Assembly (NCBI GenBank): GCA_039030125.1
Contig: JBCCEV010000032.1
Coordinates: 1 to 29,725 of the forward strand
Length of the DNA: 29,725 bases
Reading direction: 5' to 3'
From: JBCCEV01 sp039030125
Lineage (GTDB): Bacteria; Pseudomonadota; Gammaproteobacteria; Ga0077536
In this document: piece by piece, positions 15,488-23,842 of the stretch
Numbering within the stretch: position 1 is the first letter of the stretch
How the letters are laid out: each line of letters opens with the position of its first letter
The notes under the pieces: generated by a model
What the model was told of the DNA's origin: nothing
What the model saw: only the letters and a program-made list of their open reading frames with translations
Databases searched by the model: none
Made by a program: the position numbers and the translations under genes

Positions 15488-16117
15488 CTAGGCCTTCGGT
15501 AAGCTCGCGATCACCGCCTCGGCGGAATCGACCGCGCCATAGAAGTTCTGAAAAATCTCAAGAATCGCGCGGTGGTGGGCGGGCACGTAACTGGCGCATC
15601 CATCTTCAACGACGGTGACTCTAAAATCTTGGTCGGAAAGCTCACGTGAAGTCTGCGCAACACAACAATCGGTAACGATCCCGGCGACGGCAACATGTTC
15701 GCACCCTAATGCCCGTAGGTTCTGCCCCAACGGCGTTGATGCCAGCGTGCCCGTGGTGGTTTTGCGAAATACGATTTCATCCTCGCGCGGCGCGATACGC
15801 GCGTCGGTTCTGGAGCTTTCTTGATCGAGCGGGGGGATCACGGCGTTCCCGCTCGCCTCAATCGATAGACGATTGGCTTCCCGCAAAGCACTCGGTAAAT
15901 CACTGCCGTCGGCGCGCAATGATCCCATTTCTGTGAAATAGATGGGCAGTTTCGCGGCGCGATACGCGGCGAGCAAATCCTGGAGCTTCGGGATCACAAT
16001 CTCGTTAACGCGCGAAAAAAACGCGCCGACGTCCCCCGCTGCTGCGGCCTCATCGTAGGCCTGTGACGGGGCGGTGAAGCAAGTCTGTACATCGACGACG
16101 ACCAACGCGGATTTCAT
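15488..16117 (-). CDS. Isochorismatase-family cysteine hydrolase (second)
   Basis: A 209-residue isochorismatase-superfamily hydrolase. The triad is Asp9 in ALVVVDVQTCF, Lys119 in IVFRKTTTG, and Cys152 in GIVTDCCVAQTSRE. Nicotinamidases and other amidases share this plan; the metal-binding histidines of nicotinamidase are not evident, so a general amide hydrolase is likelier. The protein is complete, with a plain ATG at 16117 and no signal peptide. It is divergent from the NTF2-like gene at 16344, over a 226-base gap that probably holds both promoters. It resembles the hydrolase at 3758-4420 only in fold. Confidence 0.87.
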   Translation of the reverse strand: MKSALVVVDVQTCFTAPSQAYDEAAAAGDVGAFFSRVNEIVIPKLQDLLAAYRAAKLPIYFTEMGSLRADGSDLPSALREANRLSIEASGNAVIPPLDQESSRTDARIAPREDEIVFRKTTTGTLASTPLGQNLRALGCEHVAVAGIVTDCCVAQTSRELSDQDFRVTVVEDGCASYVPAHHRAILEIFQNFYGAVDSAEAVIASLPKA

Positions 16118-16343
16118 GGTTGTTCCCCTGCTTACTACTTTATCAATTCGCCGCTTGGGATGGGCACAAGCGCATGTTACGAAAACTTTAGGGCGAAAAG
16201 GCGACTCACGCGGCTTAAGTTTTTCATCCCTTCCGATCTCGCCCCACGGGGTGATGTTGGGAGCGCCGGTTGCTCGGTGCGCTTATCCCGTCTACGCTCA
16301 GCCGCGAAGCGAGGTGCGCGCCCACCTGGAAAGGAGGTAAATC

Positions 16344-16757
16344 ATGGCATCGACGGCAATTGACGCGGTTCACGAACACCTGGCCGCGATAAATTCAAAA
16401 AGACGCGATCGGTTTGCCGAGACCATTACCTACCCCTTCTTTCACATTGAGCCCAACGGCGAGAAGGTTATCTACGCCTCCAAGAAGGCTGTTCCCGACA
16501 TGTCGGCTATGCCGTTCGCGCGCGCGCAGATTGTTAAAGATGAACTTGTCGCCACGTCCGGTCAGCTCCAGGTCTACTTTTTGCACTTTCAGCGTTACGA
16601 CGAAAACGATGATCCAACGATCCTTGCTCAAGCGCTGTGGGGCGTTGGTGAGGCGAGGGGCGAATGGAAAATAGGGTGGCGGCAGTACCTTGGTGAAATC
16701 GGGGCGACGACCCATCCCTCGTTGCTGGCGCCCTTGGCAAGCGAGCCACAGACTTGA
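16344..16757 (+). CDS. SnoaL/NTF2-like protein
   Basis: A 137-residue protein with a GGAGG ribosome site directly before ATG 16344. The pattern HEHLAAINSKRRDRFAETITYPFFHIEPNGE, followed by a curved beta sheet ending GEWKIGWRQYLGEI, is typical of SnoaL-like/NTF2-like alpha+beta cone proteins. These are small hydrolases, isomerases or binding proteins. The stop overlaps the TTG start of the bicupin gene (TTGA), so the two are translated together and may act on one metabolite. The substrate is unknown. Confidence 0.7.
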   Translation: MASTAIDAVHEHLAAINSKRRDRFAETITYPFFHIEPNGEKVIYASKKAVPDMSAMPFARAQIVKDELVATSGQLQVYFLHFQRYDENDDPTILAQALWGVGEARGEWKIGWRQYLGEIGATTHPSLLAPLASEPQT

Positions 16758-17455
16758 GCGCTAAGGTAGATAACATCAATGGGGATCTCGTTGCCTGCGT
16801 GGTGCAAAACTCGCGCAAAATGCAATGGGGCAAAAGTCCGAGCGGCACCGTGTGGCGTAAGCGGCTGCACTTGGTCGGCCCTCCTGAATCAGGACAAGTT
16901 ACCTCGATCGTTCGCTATGAAAACAATGCGAGCTTTCCCGCTCATGATCACCCAGACGGCGAGGAGATCCTGGTTCTTGATGGTGTCTTTTCCGATGAGC
17001 ACGGCGACTGGCCGGCCGGCACCTACCTCCTTAATCCCGAAGGTTTTCGGCACGCGCCGTTCTCCAAAACCGGTTGCGAGTTGTTCGTTAAACTTCGTCA
17101 ATATCCCGGCACGAGTCGTCGGCAACTCGCGCTCAACGTGAAGACTCTCAATTGGCAACCAACCGGCCAGGTTGGTGAAAGCGAGAAGCTGCTCTATAGC
17201 CAGGCGGGCTATCAGGACGTGACGCGTCTACTTCGCTGGGCGCCAGGCGCCGTATTTTCCGATTTCTACTTTCAAGGTGGCGCGGAACTCTACGTACTGG
17301 ATGGAATGTTCGAAGATGAATTCGGTGAATATCCAAGCGGAACATGGCTGCGTTTTCCAAAAGACGGCAAAGTTAAGCCTCGCACGCGGCGTGGTTGTAC
17401 GCTGTATTGCAAAACGAATGGCCTTGCGTACCTCAATGACGGTGCGACCCAGTAA
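16754..17455 (+). CDS. Bicupin, ChrR-like cupin domain protein
   Basis: A 233-residue protein with two cupin domains. The first (about 20-120) has FPAHDHPDGEEILVLDG with His64, His66 and Glu70, and GFRHAPF with His100, a full metal site as in ChrR-type anti-sigma cupins. The second (about 140-230) keeps GAELYVLDGMFEDEFGEYPSGTW, but the histidine pair is replaced by FSDFYF, so it probably lost metal binding. ChrR cupins sense oxidants or bind small ligands; no sigma factor is adjacent here, so a stand-alone enzyme or sensor is as likely. The start is TTG 16754, overlapping the previous stop. It is followed by a GFA-family gene after 66 bases. Confidence 0.8.
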   Translation: MSAKVDNINGDLVACVVQNSRKMQWGKSPSGTVWRKRLHLVGPPESGQVTSIVRYENNASFPAHDHPDGEEILVLDGVFSDEHGDWPAGTYLLNPEGFRHAPFSKTGCELFVKLRQYPGTSRRQLALNVKTLNWQPTGQVGESEKLLYSQAGYQDVTRLLRWAPGAVFSDFYFQGGAELYVLDGMFEDEFGEYPSGTWLRFPKDGKVKPRTRRGCTLYCKTNGLAYLNDGATQ

Positions 17456-17521
17456 GTTGAGCCCGTCGTTCGCTTTTGTATTGGCAATAACGCTCAGCAA
17501 TGAGGCAATCGGAGAACGCCG

Positions 17522-18007
17522 GTGAGTTCAAAGCTTTTAGGAAAGTGTGCATGCGAAAAGGTTCGCTACGAAATCAAAGGTGAACCCCTAGTTACCCAAG
17601 CCTGCCACTGTGAGGATTGCCAGCGCACCACCGGCGCGGCATTCGTCATTCACGCGGTTGTCTGCGAAGAAGATTTTCACATCACCGGCGACACGCATAT
17701 GGGGATCGGACCCACTGGAAGTGGCACAGGGTGTGAGCTCCACGCCTGCGTGTCGTGCGGGGTTATGATTTGGGTGCGTTATCTTTATCACAAGGTTCCG
17801 GTGATCGCGGTCCGGGTTGGAACGCTCGAGGATCCGAGTGCCTTAACACCGCAGGCCCATATCTTCACGAGCCGCAAGGTCGCGTGGCTGTCAATTCCCG
17901 ACGATGTGCCTTCGTTTGCGCAAGGTATCGATCGGTCAAAAGTTTGGCCGCAAGAAAGTATTGATCGCTACGACAGTCTGCTTGCTCTTAAACCGTCGAA
18001 GACTTGA
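17522..18007 (+). CDS. GFA/CENP-V family zinc protein
   Basis: A 161-residue GFA-fold protein. Cysteines are Cys9 and Cys11 (GKCACEKVRYEI), Cys28, Cys30 and Cys33 (ACHCEDCQRTTG), and Cys76 and Cys79 (ACVSCG). These make the two zinc sites of the glutathione-dependent formaldehyde-activating (GFA) family, for which glutathione binding is proposed. The product may carry or activate small aldehydes, although most family members are uncharacterised. The start is GTG 17522, with GGAGAA upstream. It lies in the same direction as the bicupin and NTF2-like genes, so a three-gene unit is possible. Confidence 0.9.
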   Translation: MSSKLLGKCACEKVRYEIKGEPLVTQACHCEDCQRTTGAAFVIHAVVCEEDFHITGDTHMGIGPTGSGTGCELHACVSCGVMIWVRYLYHKVPVIAVRVGTLEDPSALTPQAHIFTSRKVAWLSIPDDVPSFAQGIDRSKVWPQESIDRYDSLLALKPSKT

Positions 18008-18266
18008 GTGCGCGCCTACTCGCCGCTGGCGCGCAATAATCGCCGCGCGCAAGCGTTATCCCCAGATCTCCGTTGCTGCACAAACCATCCGGCAATCCTA
18101 ATGATCCGCACCAAGCTCGAATGCGAGGCAATCGCTGACCGCTAAGAGCGCCAATTCTGGTGATGAATCGGCAGCCGTTGGGTTGGCCCTAAGCGAGCGT
18201 ACCGAGAGCCGCCAGGCCGCGGGTTTGTGCCTCGCAGCGGCCGCGCCGGCGGACTGCAGATTGCGC

Positions 18267-18749
18267 TTAGTCCGGTTGAAAAGGCAACGAGGAATGATGC
18301 AAGACAATGCGAAGCGTGCCTTGCGCATCTTTCTTATAACCCCAGCTCTTGTCGACCTTGGTCACGTTGCCATCTTTGTCGGTGAACGTTACCCAGCCCA
18401 TCCACATGGCGACGTCGCCTTGGATGAAGCTAGCCGAGCTTTCGGATTCGACTTTACGCCAGCTCTTCAGGCCAAAACCGCCGTCGAGTGGATATTTGTC
18501 GTTATGTCCCACGAAATACGACAGCGCACCTTCCCGCGTCGGGCGAAAGGTTTGTGCGCCGCTCGCCAAGGTGGGTTTGAACAACACGTCGCCGAGGTTA
18601 TAGCCGTATGCTGCGTCGAGCGCGCCGTTCGCCAACTCCGTTGCTGCCTCGATGCCGTTTTCATCGTAGGCCGTGGAGATGGCCACGAGTGCGTCGCCCC
18701 AGATTTTTCGGGCGTCAGTCAGTTCCTGCTCGGTAATTGAGGCGGTCAT
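18267..18749 (-). CDS. NTF2-like/SnoaL-like protein
   Basis: GGAGG lies eight bases before ATG 18749, which is preferred over an upstream ATG at 18773. The 160-residue product begins MTASITEQELTDARKIWGD and has an N-terminal helix pair, then beta strands (SASFIQGDVAMWMGWVTFTD, GTLRIVLHHSSLPF) that fit the NTF2/SnoaL cone. FKPT, FRPTREGALSYFVG and the terminal LHHSSLPF recur in marine gammaproteobacterial proteins of this type. The function is unknown; a ligand-binding or small-hydrolase role is plausible. It is divergent from the zinc GTPase gene at 19041. Confidence 0.72.
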   Translation of the reverse strand: MTASITEQELTDARKIWGDALVAISTAYDENGIEAATELANGALDAAYGYNLGDVLFKPTLASGAQTFRPTREGALSYFVGHNDKYPLDGGFGLKSWRKVESESSASFIQGDVAMWMGWVTFTDKDGNVTKVDKSWGYKKDAQGTLRIVLHHSSLPFQPD

Positions 18750-19018
18750 GGTCGTTTCCTCCTGCTTGGGCATGCGGGCCCGGTGGTTAATGGAATTAGA
18801 CGGATCCTAAAGCGAGCCAAGCACGGCATACAACCAAGAGCGCCGCCGCCGGCATGACCGCAAGAAAAGGGGGTGCCGGCCGCGCTGCCGGGAGCCCTCC
18901 TCAGGCCCTGTCTCAGCGACTCGAGTTTTCGTGCCTGCGGAGCTTGTCGCGATGGGGCACTTCGTCATCGCCATTCGGCCAACGAGGCCGCTGCGCCTTG
19001 GTATTATACTTTAGTAAA

Positions 19019-19036
19019 GTAATGTAATAACGTTTC
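19019..19036 (+). promoter_or_regulatory. Zur-like box in front of the COG0523 GTPase gene
   Basis: GTAATGTAATAACGTTTC is an 18-base imperfect palindrome (12 of 18 bases match its reverse complement) that resembles proteobacterial Zur boxes. It begins right after the dyad ACTTT-AGT-AAAGT (19008-19020) and a -10-like TATACT. The box ends four bases before ATG 19041. No Shine-Dalgarno is visible, which suggests a very short leader or leaderless transcript. Binding here would block transcription when zinc is ample. Confidence 0.6.
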
Positions 19037-19040
19037 AACA

Positions 19041-20075
19041 ATGAGTGGAGAAAAAGGACTGAAGCGCGCCCGTACCCCGGTTCATGTGCTGACCGGTTTC
19101 CTCGGGAGCGGCAAGACCACCCTTCTTACGACCTTGCTCCGCCAGCCATCGCTGCGCAACACCTTGGTTATTGTCAATGAACTCGGAGAGGTCGGATTCG
19201 ATCATTTGCTGCTCATGGAAACCAGCGAGGAGGTGGTTGTGCAGCTCGACGGTGGCTGCGTGTGTTGCGCTGTGCGTGGGGATCTGGTGCGCACATTAGC
19301 CGGTGCGCATGAGCATATCGAATCCGCCGTGGCAGGCGGTTTCGAGCGGGTCATCATTGAAACCAGCGGACTGGCCGCGCCCGATGCGATCATCCGCACG
19401 CTTATGCTTGAGGCCGATGTTGCGTCGAACTACGTGCTGGGGCGGATCGTGGCAACCTTCGATGTCTTGCAAGGGGCACGGACGGCCGCGAGTTATCCCG
19501 AAGCCCGCAGTCAACTGGCGGCAGCGGAGATCGTCGTACCCACCAAACTTGATTTGTTGGAGACCTTGGATCCGGCTGCCCTAGCCGCCGAGATCCGAGC
19601 GTACAATCCGGGTGCCGAAGTGTGTTCAAGCGCGGAATTTCTAGTTCGCGCCGGTCGCTGGATAGGTGATGTTGCGCCCTGCGAATTACCAAGCGTCGAT
19701 TGCGCTCTTCAAGCCGGCCCGATTGAAGCGACCTCAGTCGCGCACTCGCAGAACATTCAAACTTTTCAATTGCGCTGCTCCAAGCCGCTCGAACGCCGCA
19801 GATTCAACGCGTGGCTGGCCCTCAGGCTCCGCTTCCACGAAGGCCAAATCCTGCGGGTTAAAGGCTTGGTTCAATTTATCGACAGTCGCTGCCCGGTGTT
19901 TGTGCACGGCGTGCAGCAAATGTTCCACCCCGCTCGCACATTTGAAGCTTGGCCGACGGCGAAACCCGAAACGCATCTCGTGTTCATCACACAAGACGTG
20001 TCACTGGACACCGTTGAGCGCTCTTTCACAGAGCACGTGATGCAGCAGTGCAGCGCGTCACCCCTTCCGACGTGA
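19041..20075 (+). CDS. COG0523/CobW-family zinc GTPase metallochaperone
   Basis: A 344-residue G3E-family GTPase. Walker A is GFLGSGKTTLL (19-29). The metal-binding CxCC motif lies in GGCVCCAVRGDL, with Cys73, Cys75 and Cys76. The G-domain motifs are NELGEVGFDH and ETSGLAAPD. The C-terminal CobW domain covers about 245-340, with RRFNAWLALRLRF and ILRVKGLVQF. Such proteins deliver zinc to client enzymes under zinc starvation and are commonly under Zur control. The Zur-like box, and the divergent zinc-type operon that ends at 20125, agree with a zinc chaperone. A cobalt or nitrile-hydratase role is less likely because no such genes are nearby. Confidence 0.9.
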   Translation: MSGEKGLKRARTPVHVLTGFLGSGKTTLLTTLLRQPSLRNTLVIVNELGEVGFDHLLLMETSEEVVVQLDGGCVCCAVRGDLVRTLAGAHEHIESAVAGGFERVIIETSGLAAPDAIIRTLMLEADVASNYVLGRIVATFDVLQGARTAASYPEARSQLAAAEIVVPTKLDLLETLDPAALAAEIRAYNPGAEVCSSAEFLVRAGRWIGDVAPCELPSVDCALQAGPIEATSVAHSQNIQTFQLRCSKPLERRRFNAWLALRLRFHEGQILRVKGLVQFIDSRCPVFVHGVQQMFHPARTFEAWPTAKPETHLVFITQDVSLDTVERSFTEHVMQQCSASPLPT

Positions 20076-20124
20076 ACCTAATTCACTGACCGCTCGCTTT
20101 GGAAACCGTGTTTTTCGTGCAGCG

Positions 20125-20469
20125 CTAGGGCAGGGAAAGTGACTCTAGATCCAGGGTTTCGATGCCGCTTCGATTATTCGGTTTTTCATAGGAACGGAAT
20201 GAGAATCCGGGTACGCAATGACAACGCCCGGCGCTCCCAAATAACTGTTGCCTCACTAACTCACACTTAGGGGCCCCCGAAAAAGGTCCCTTGACCAGTG
20301 GTGTGGCCGTCGTCGCGGCGCTCGGTGAATCCGATTGCGTTGCCGGTGCGTGGATATGGCAGCTCATCTCAAGCGCATACCCGGCGCCGCTCACGGTCAA
20401 CTGTAGGAGGGTGGCGCCCAACATAAAGCCGCAAGTGCGCGCCTTGATTAGAAATTGGCTCGCCGTCAC
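20125..20469 (-). CDS. Small exported Cys/His protein at the end of the zinc operon
   Basis: A 114-residue frame, 28 bases after the DUF3299 gene on the same strand. It probably starts at GTG 20469, with ATG at residue 16 as an alternative. The N-terminal stretch (CGFMLGATLLQLTVSGAGYAL) is a signal-peptide-like hydrophobic segment. After it come CHIHAPAT, PKCELVRQQ and GRCHCVPGF, clusters of Cys and His suited to metal binding, though no known domain was recognised. It appears last in the zinc transport operon. I infer a periplasmic metal-binding role. The ribosome site is weak, so translational coupling is possible. Confidence 0.5.
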   Translation of the reverse strand: MTASQFLIKARTCGFMLGATLLQLTVSGAGYALEMSCHIHAPATQSDSPSAATTATPLVKGPFSGAPKCELVRQQLFGSAGRCHCVPGFSFRSYEKPNNRSGIETLDLESLSLP

Positions 20470-20497
20470 GGCGCGTCAGGTAAGGCGGTGATTAACG

Positions 20498-21124
20498 TCA
20501 CTCGTAGGGTACGACGCCGGCCGCCTCGATTCGATAGCCCGCCGAGCCGTAGGTGCTATCGATGCTCTCGACGATGAGTTTGCCGGTTACCCAAACGGTG
20601 TCGAACATCTTGCCTTCAAAGGGGTTGTCCTCCTCGGTAACCACATAAACGGTTTGGTTGGCCGGCGGCGGCGGTGTGTGGATGCAGGCGCCGTAGTAGG
20701 GGACCAACAAGAATTCCTGCATCTTATCGACGTTCAAATCGAGGGGCACTACAAAACCGGGAAGTTTAATTAGTTTGCCGTTATGGTCGTAAACGACCGG
20801 TGCTTCTTTCCAAAAAGCCTTCAGTTCTTCAAGCGCTTGAGCCGCGAGCGGATCGTCGTCCTCTAGGTTATCTAAATCGTACTTTTCCATCAGAGTGTCC
20901 AAGCGGAAGTCAGCCGGGATCAGATCGTCCCATTGCAGCTCGAGGGCAGCGGCGGTTAGCGCTTGTGTCACTTGGGGCGCTGCGGTTTGCGCATTCGGTT
21001 CCACCGCGACATCCGCCGAGGCCGTGGTTTGGTCGCTAGCATGCTCTGAACCTAGCCGATCGCATCCGGCCAACAGCAGGAGTGGAAAAAGCAATAAGGC
21101 TGCTTTAAACAAACGAGGAATCAT
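20498..21124 (-). CDS. DUF3299 lipoprotein of the zinc-uptake operon
   Basis: A 208-residue lipoprotein with the lipobox LLAGC (Cys21) after a short hydrophobic signal. The DUF3299 core has LPGFVVPLDL at 121-130 and YYGACIHTPPPPANQ at 143-157, the hallmark 'GACIHVPPPP' motif, whose cysteine and histidine could bind metal. DUF3299 genes often occur beside MacB-like transporter genes and DUF2796 (ZrgA-type) genes in Zur-regulated clusters. It is 14 bases downstream of the permease gene, so co-transcribed. It probably helps deliver or capture zinc in the periplasm; this is inferred from context. Confidence 0.88.
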   Translation of the reverse strand: MIPRLFKAALLLFPLLLLAGCDRLGSEHASDQTTASADVAVEPNAQTAAPQVTQALTAAALELQWDDLIPADFRLDTLMEKYDLDNLEDDDPLAAQALEELKAFWKEAPVVYDHNGKLIKLPGFVVPLDLNVDKMQEFLLVPYYGACIHTPPPPANQTVYVVTEEDNPFEGKMFDTVWVTGKLIVESIDSTYGSAGYRIEAAGVVPYE

Positions 21125-21138
21125 TAGCGCGTTTCCAG

Positions 21139-22398
21139 TTAGGTGCGAATTGCCAGGCCGTCGGAGAGCGACAACCGGTAGGCGCGATAAGCGGGGATGG
21201 TGCCAACCAAGCAGCCCGACGACCAGACAATACCAAGCAAAGTGAATTCATGCCCAGACAGACCGCCGATGGCCATATAAATTCCGTAGCGGGTTTCGAC
21301 AAGCGGTTGGGCAACAAGCAACAGAGCATAGAGAAGCCCAAGTCCGGCGATAATCCCGGCGAGCGTTAAAACCGCAGCTTCTCCCATGATGAGACTAAAG
21401 ATATGCGCCGGGCGGGCGCCCACCGAGCGCAGTATTGCCATCTCCCGGCGGCGCTCGTTGAGACTGGTGAGCAGCGCGCTCAGCATGCCGAACAAGCCCA
21501 CAACAACGACGAAGCTGGCGACGACCAGTAACGCGTTTTCCGCGATCCCGATAATCCCCCACAGCTCGCTCAGCGCCACGCCCGGAAGAATAGCGGTCAA
21601 TGGTTCGTGCGGGTAATCGTTGACGAAGCGCTGAACCTGAAAGGTGGCGATCTTTGATTTTAGTCCTAGCAAGCCAGCGGTTATCGCACGCGGAGTCAGG
21701 TCTGCGTTGCGCGCCTGGTCGGCTGGCACATTCAGTGCCGGTAGCGGCGCGCCGCCCTGCCAATCGATATGTATTGCCTCGATGGCGGAGAGGCTTACAT
21801 GCACGGTGCGATCAACAGGTGTGCCGGTTGCCTTTAGGACGCCCGCCACTTTGAACGGCTTATCTTCATGCCGCGTAAAGCTGACATCGCTGGCGCCGTG
21901 CGCAATAACCAGCGAATCACCCAAGTGGTAATTCAGTGCTGCGGCAACTTCCGCGCCCAACACCGCATCATATAAATCATTGAAGGTTTGCCCCTGCGCA
22001 AGTTCAAGGCTGCGATTGCGCGCGAAACGGTAGTGATTGAAGTAGTCGAGCGAGGTGCCGAGCACGCGGAAACCCTGGTGCGAATCGCCGAGCGAAATTG
22101 GCACACTCCAGGCCACATCGGGATGACTAGCGATCGCTTGATAACTCTGCCAGGAAATATTGTTGGTCGCATTGCCGATCCGAAACACGGCATACAACAT
22201 GAGTTGGACACCGCCGCTGCGTGCGCCAATGATCAAATCCGTTCCCGAAATTGTGTTAGCGAAGCTTTGCCTCGCATCGACACGAATACGCTCAACGCCG
22301 ATCAACAAGGTTACGCTTAGGGCAATCGATAGTAGCGTGAGGGCCGCGGTAACCCGGCGGTTGATTAAGCTTAGCCACGCCAGCCGCAGGATCGCCAT
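21139..22398 (-). CDS. MacB/FtsX-type ABC transporter permease (zinc operon)
   Basis: A 419-residue FtsX-family permease starting MAILRLAWLSLINRRVTAALT. A single N-terminal transmembrane helix is followed by a large periplasmic region (about 40-260) and three C-terminal helices (ALLVVASFVVVVGLFGMLSAL, TLAGIIAGLGLLYALLL, and one near 390). SLNERRREMAILRSVGARP is the coupling-helix motif of the family. ATG 22398 is preferred over TTG 22407, which overlaps the ATPase stop. With the ATPase it forms a MacB-like complex that uses ATP to work on periplasmic substrates rather than a classic import channel. Members of this cluster in Vibrio cholerae (zrgABCDE) contribute to zinc uptake. Confidence 0.88.
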   Translation of the reverse strand: MAILRLAWLSLINRRVTAALTLLSIALSVTLLIGVERIRVDARQSFANTISGTDLIIGARSGGVQLMLYAVFRIGNATNNISWQSYQAIASHPDVAWSVPISLGDSHQGFRVLGTSLDYFNHYRFARNRSLELAQGQTFNDLYDAVLGAEVAAALNYHLGDSLVIAHGASDVSFTRHEDKPFKVAGVLKATGTPVDRTVHVSLSAIEAIHIDWQGGAPLPALNVPADQARNADLTPRAITAGLLGLKSKIATFQVQRFVNDYPHEPLTAILPGVALSELWGIIGIAENALLVVASFVVVVGLFGMLSALLTSLNERRREMAILRSVGARPAHIFSLIMGEAAVLTLAGIIAGLGLLYALLLVAQPLVETRYGIYMAIGGLSGHEFTLLGIVWSSGCLVGTIPAYRAYRLSLSDGLAIRT

Positions 22399-22403
22399 GT
22401 TCG

Positions 22404-23126
22404 TCAAATTACCGGGGTTTGGGTATTGGCGGCGGTATTAAGCTCGGCCAGGCGGATGGTTCGGTCAAAGTAATCCTCCAGCGAGGTATCGTGGCTAACA
22501 AACACCAAGGTCGAGCGGGCGAGGCTGCATTCCTCAAACAACAGGCTAATGAACGCCTCGCGCCGATCGGTGTCCAGGGCCGAGGTCGGTTCGTCGGCAA
22601 TTAATAGCTCGGGCGCGCCCATCAGCGCCCGCGCTGCCGCAACGCGCTGTTGCTGGCCGACGCTCAGCGCCCTTACGGCGCGGTGCAACAAGTCGTCATG
22701 CGCCATGTCCAAGTGCGCGAGCAGACGTTGGGCTTCCGCTTCCAGGCTCGATGAGCGCTCAAGAGCGCGGCGTTGACGCAGGTTCGAGAACCGGCATGGC
22801 AGTAGCACGTTGTCTATCATCGATAGATAAGGAATGAGATTGAACATCTGAAAGATATAACCGATATGATCGGCTCTGAAGTGGTCGCGTTGGACGCTAG
22901 GCAATCGATCCAATTGCTTATCCAGGACCCGGACCTCGCCCTTTTGCGGAACGCTGACTCCCGCCAATAAACTCAGTAAAGTGCTTTTGCCGCTGCCGCT
23001 GGGGCCCTCTACAAACACCCGCTCACCTTGTTTAATGCGTAAGGCATCCAGCGACAAAACAATTGGATCTTGCGCGTGCCATCGAAACGAAAGTCCGTGG
23101 ATATCAACGACGCCTTCCACGGTCAA
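22404..23126 (-). CDS. ABC transporter ATP-binding protein (zinc operon)
   Basis: A 240-residue LolD/MacB-type ATPase. Walker A is GPSGSGKSTLL (41-51), the signature is LSVGQQQRVAAARAL, Walker B is LLIADEPTSALD, and FVSHD holds the H-loop histidine. The Q-loop is in FQMFNLIPYLS. The start is TTG 23126 or GTG 23120, since no ATG is near. The stop overlaps the permease region by one to four bases, as expected for an obligate pair. It gives energy to the FtsX-like permease in the zinc cluster. Confidence 0.92.
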   Translation of the reverse strand: MTVEGVVDIHGLSFRWHAQDPIVLSLDALRIKQGERVFVEGPSGSGKSTLLSLLAGVSVPQKGEVRVLDKQLDRLPSVQRDHFRADHIGYIFQMFNLIPYLSMIDNVLLPCRFSNLRQRRALERSSSLEAEAQRLLAHLDMAHDDLLHRAVRALSVGQQQRVAAARALMGAPELLIADEPTSALDTDRREAFISLLFEECSLARSTLVFVSHDTSLEDYFDRTIRLAELNTAANTQTPVI

Positions 23127-23132
23127 TTGATT

Positions 23133-23741
23133 TTAGAAACGCAGCAATGGTTGCAACGCATTCACTGTGGCCGCGCCTTGGGCCTGTTCAGTGATGTATT
23201 GGATCTGTAGCTTTTCAGTGCCTGGGAATGCTTCGAACAGGCGGATATCGATCTGGCTGATCGCTGCGGGGTCTCCACATTTATAGTGCCAAACGGCGCG
23301 GATATCGGTATGTGAGGGGCCTTCATGCTGAGTGTCGTGATGGTGGTGATCGGAGGATGCCTCGTTATGGTGATCATCCTCGTGCTCGTGAGAGTGCGAG
23401 TCAGCCTCGGTCGCGCCGCGATGGCCGTGTTCGTCGCTGCCGCCGATCAGTGGAGACGTTAGTTCAACCTCTTCAAGCTTACAGTCGGCGCTCTCGGGGA
23501 ACACAAAAAGGTGCTCGCCATCTCTTAGCGTTGCCAGCGCGCTTTCCAGCGTTTCACGATCGGCCGCGGATTTTGGCAGGTGCTCATAACCAACGACATT
23601 CGCGGCCGGACTGTCAAAGTCGACATAAACGGCGCTGCCGTCCTGCGCGACATTAAGCTGGGCGCTGCCGTGTTCATGGGCGTCGTGGTGACGGCGCTCC
23701 GCCGCGACTGCCGCAAGCGCCTGGCTTGCAATGAATAGCAT
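23133..23741 (-). CDS. zrgA: DUF2796 (ZrgA-type) histidine-rich zinc protein
   Basis: Translation from ATG 23741 gives 202 residues. The N-terminus is a signal-like segment (MLFIASQALAAVAA), then HHDAHEHGSAQLNVAQDG, the DUF2796 opening. A histidine-rich stretch at 105-144 (DEHGHRG, SHSHEHEDDHHN, DHHHHDTQHE) suits zinc buffering. The rest has ESADCKLEEVEL and WHYKCGDPAAISQIDIRLFEAFPG, two conserved blocks of the family. ZrgA of Vibrio cholerae is the first gene of a Zur-regulated zinc uptake cluster. The signal lacks the usual basic start, so the true start may lie upstream in the same frame, which is open to 24011 without a clear ribosome site. Confidence 0.82.
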   Translation of the reverse strand: MLFIASQALAAVAAERRHHDAHEHGSAQLNVAQDGSAVYVDFDSPAANVVGYEHLPKSAADRETLESALATLRDGEHLFVFPESADCKLEEVELTSPLIGGSDEHGHRGATEADSHSHEHEDDHHNEASSDHHHHDTQHEGPSHTDIRAVWHYKCGDPAAISQIDIRLFEAFPGTEKLQIQYITEQAQGAATVNALQPLLRF

Positions 23742-23842
23742 CACAGCGGCGTGATGTTTGATCGGGCAATAAGCAACACCTTTGGCGCGTTGCTTTGGGG
23801 AGCGACGCAAGCGTTTGCTCAGCGGATCGCTGCCCAATCTCG

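Noticed and set aside
15363..18783. The 15-base string GGCATGCGGGCCCGG occurs at 15363-15377 and again at 18769-18783, both upstream of minus-strand genes.
   Set aside because: In about 30 kb of GC-rich DNA one repeated 15-mer is close to chance expectation. The two copies sit at different distances from the genes and no other shared context was found.
19734..19994. Open frames on the opposite strand of the COG0523 gene and many similar frames under the DUF1800/DUF1501 genes.
   Set aside because: They lack ribosome sites and recognisable motifs and lie fully within well-supported genes, so they are shadows typical of GC-rich DNA.
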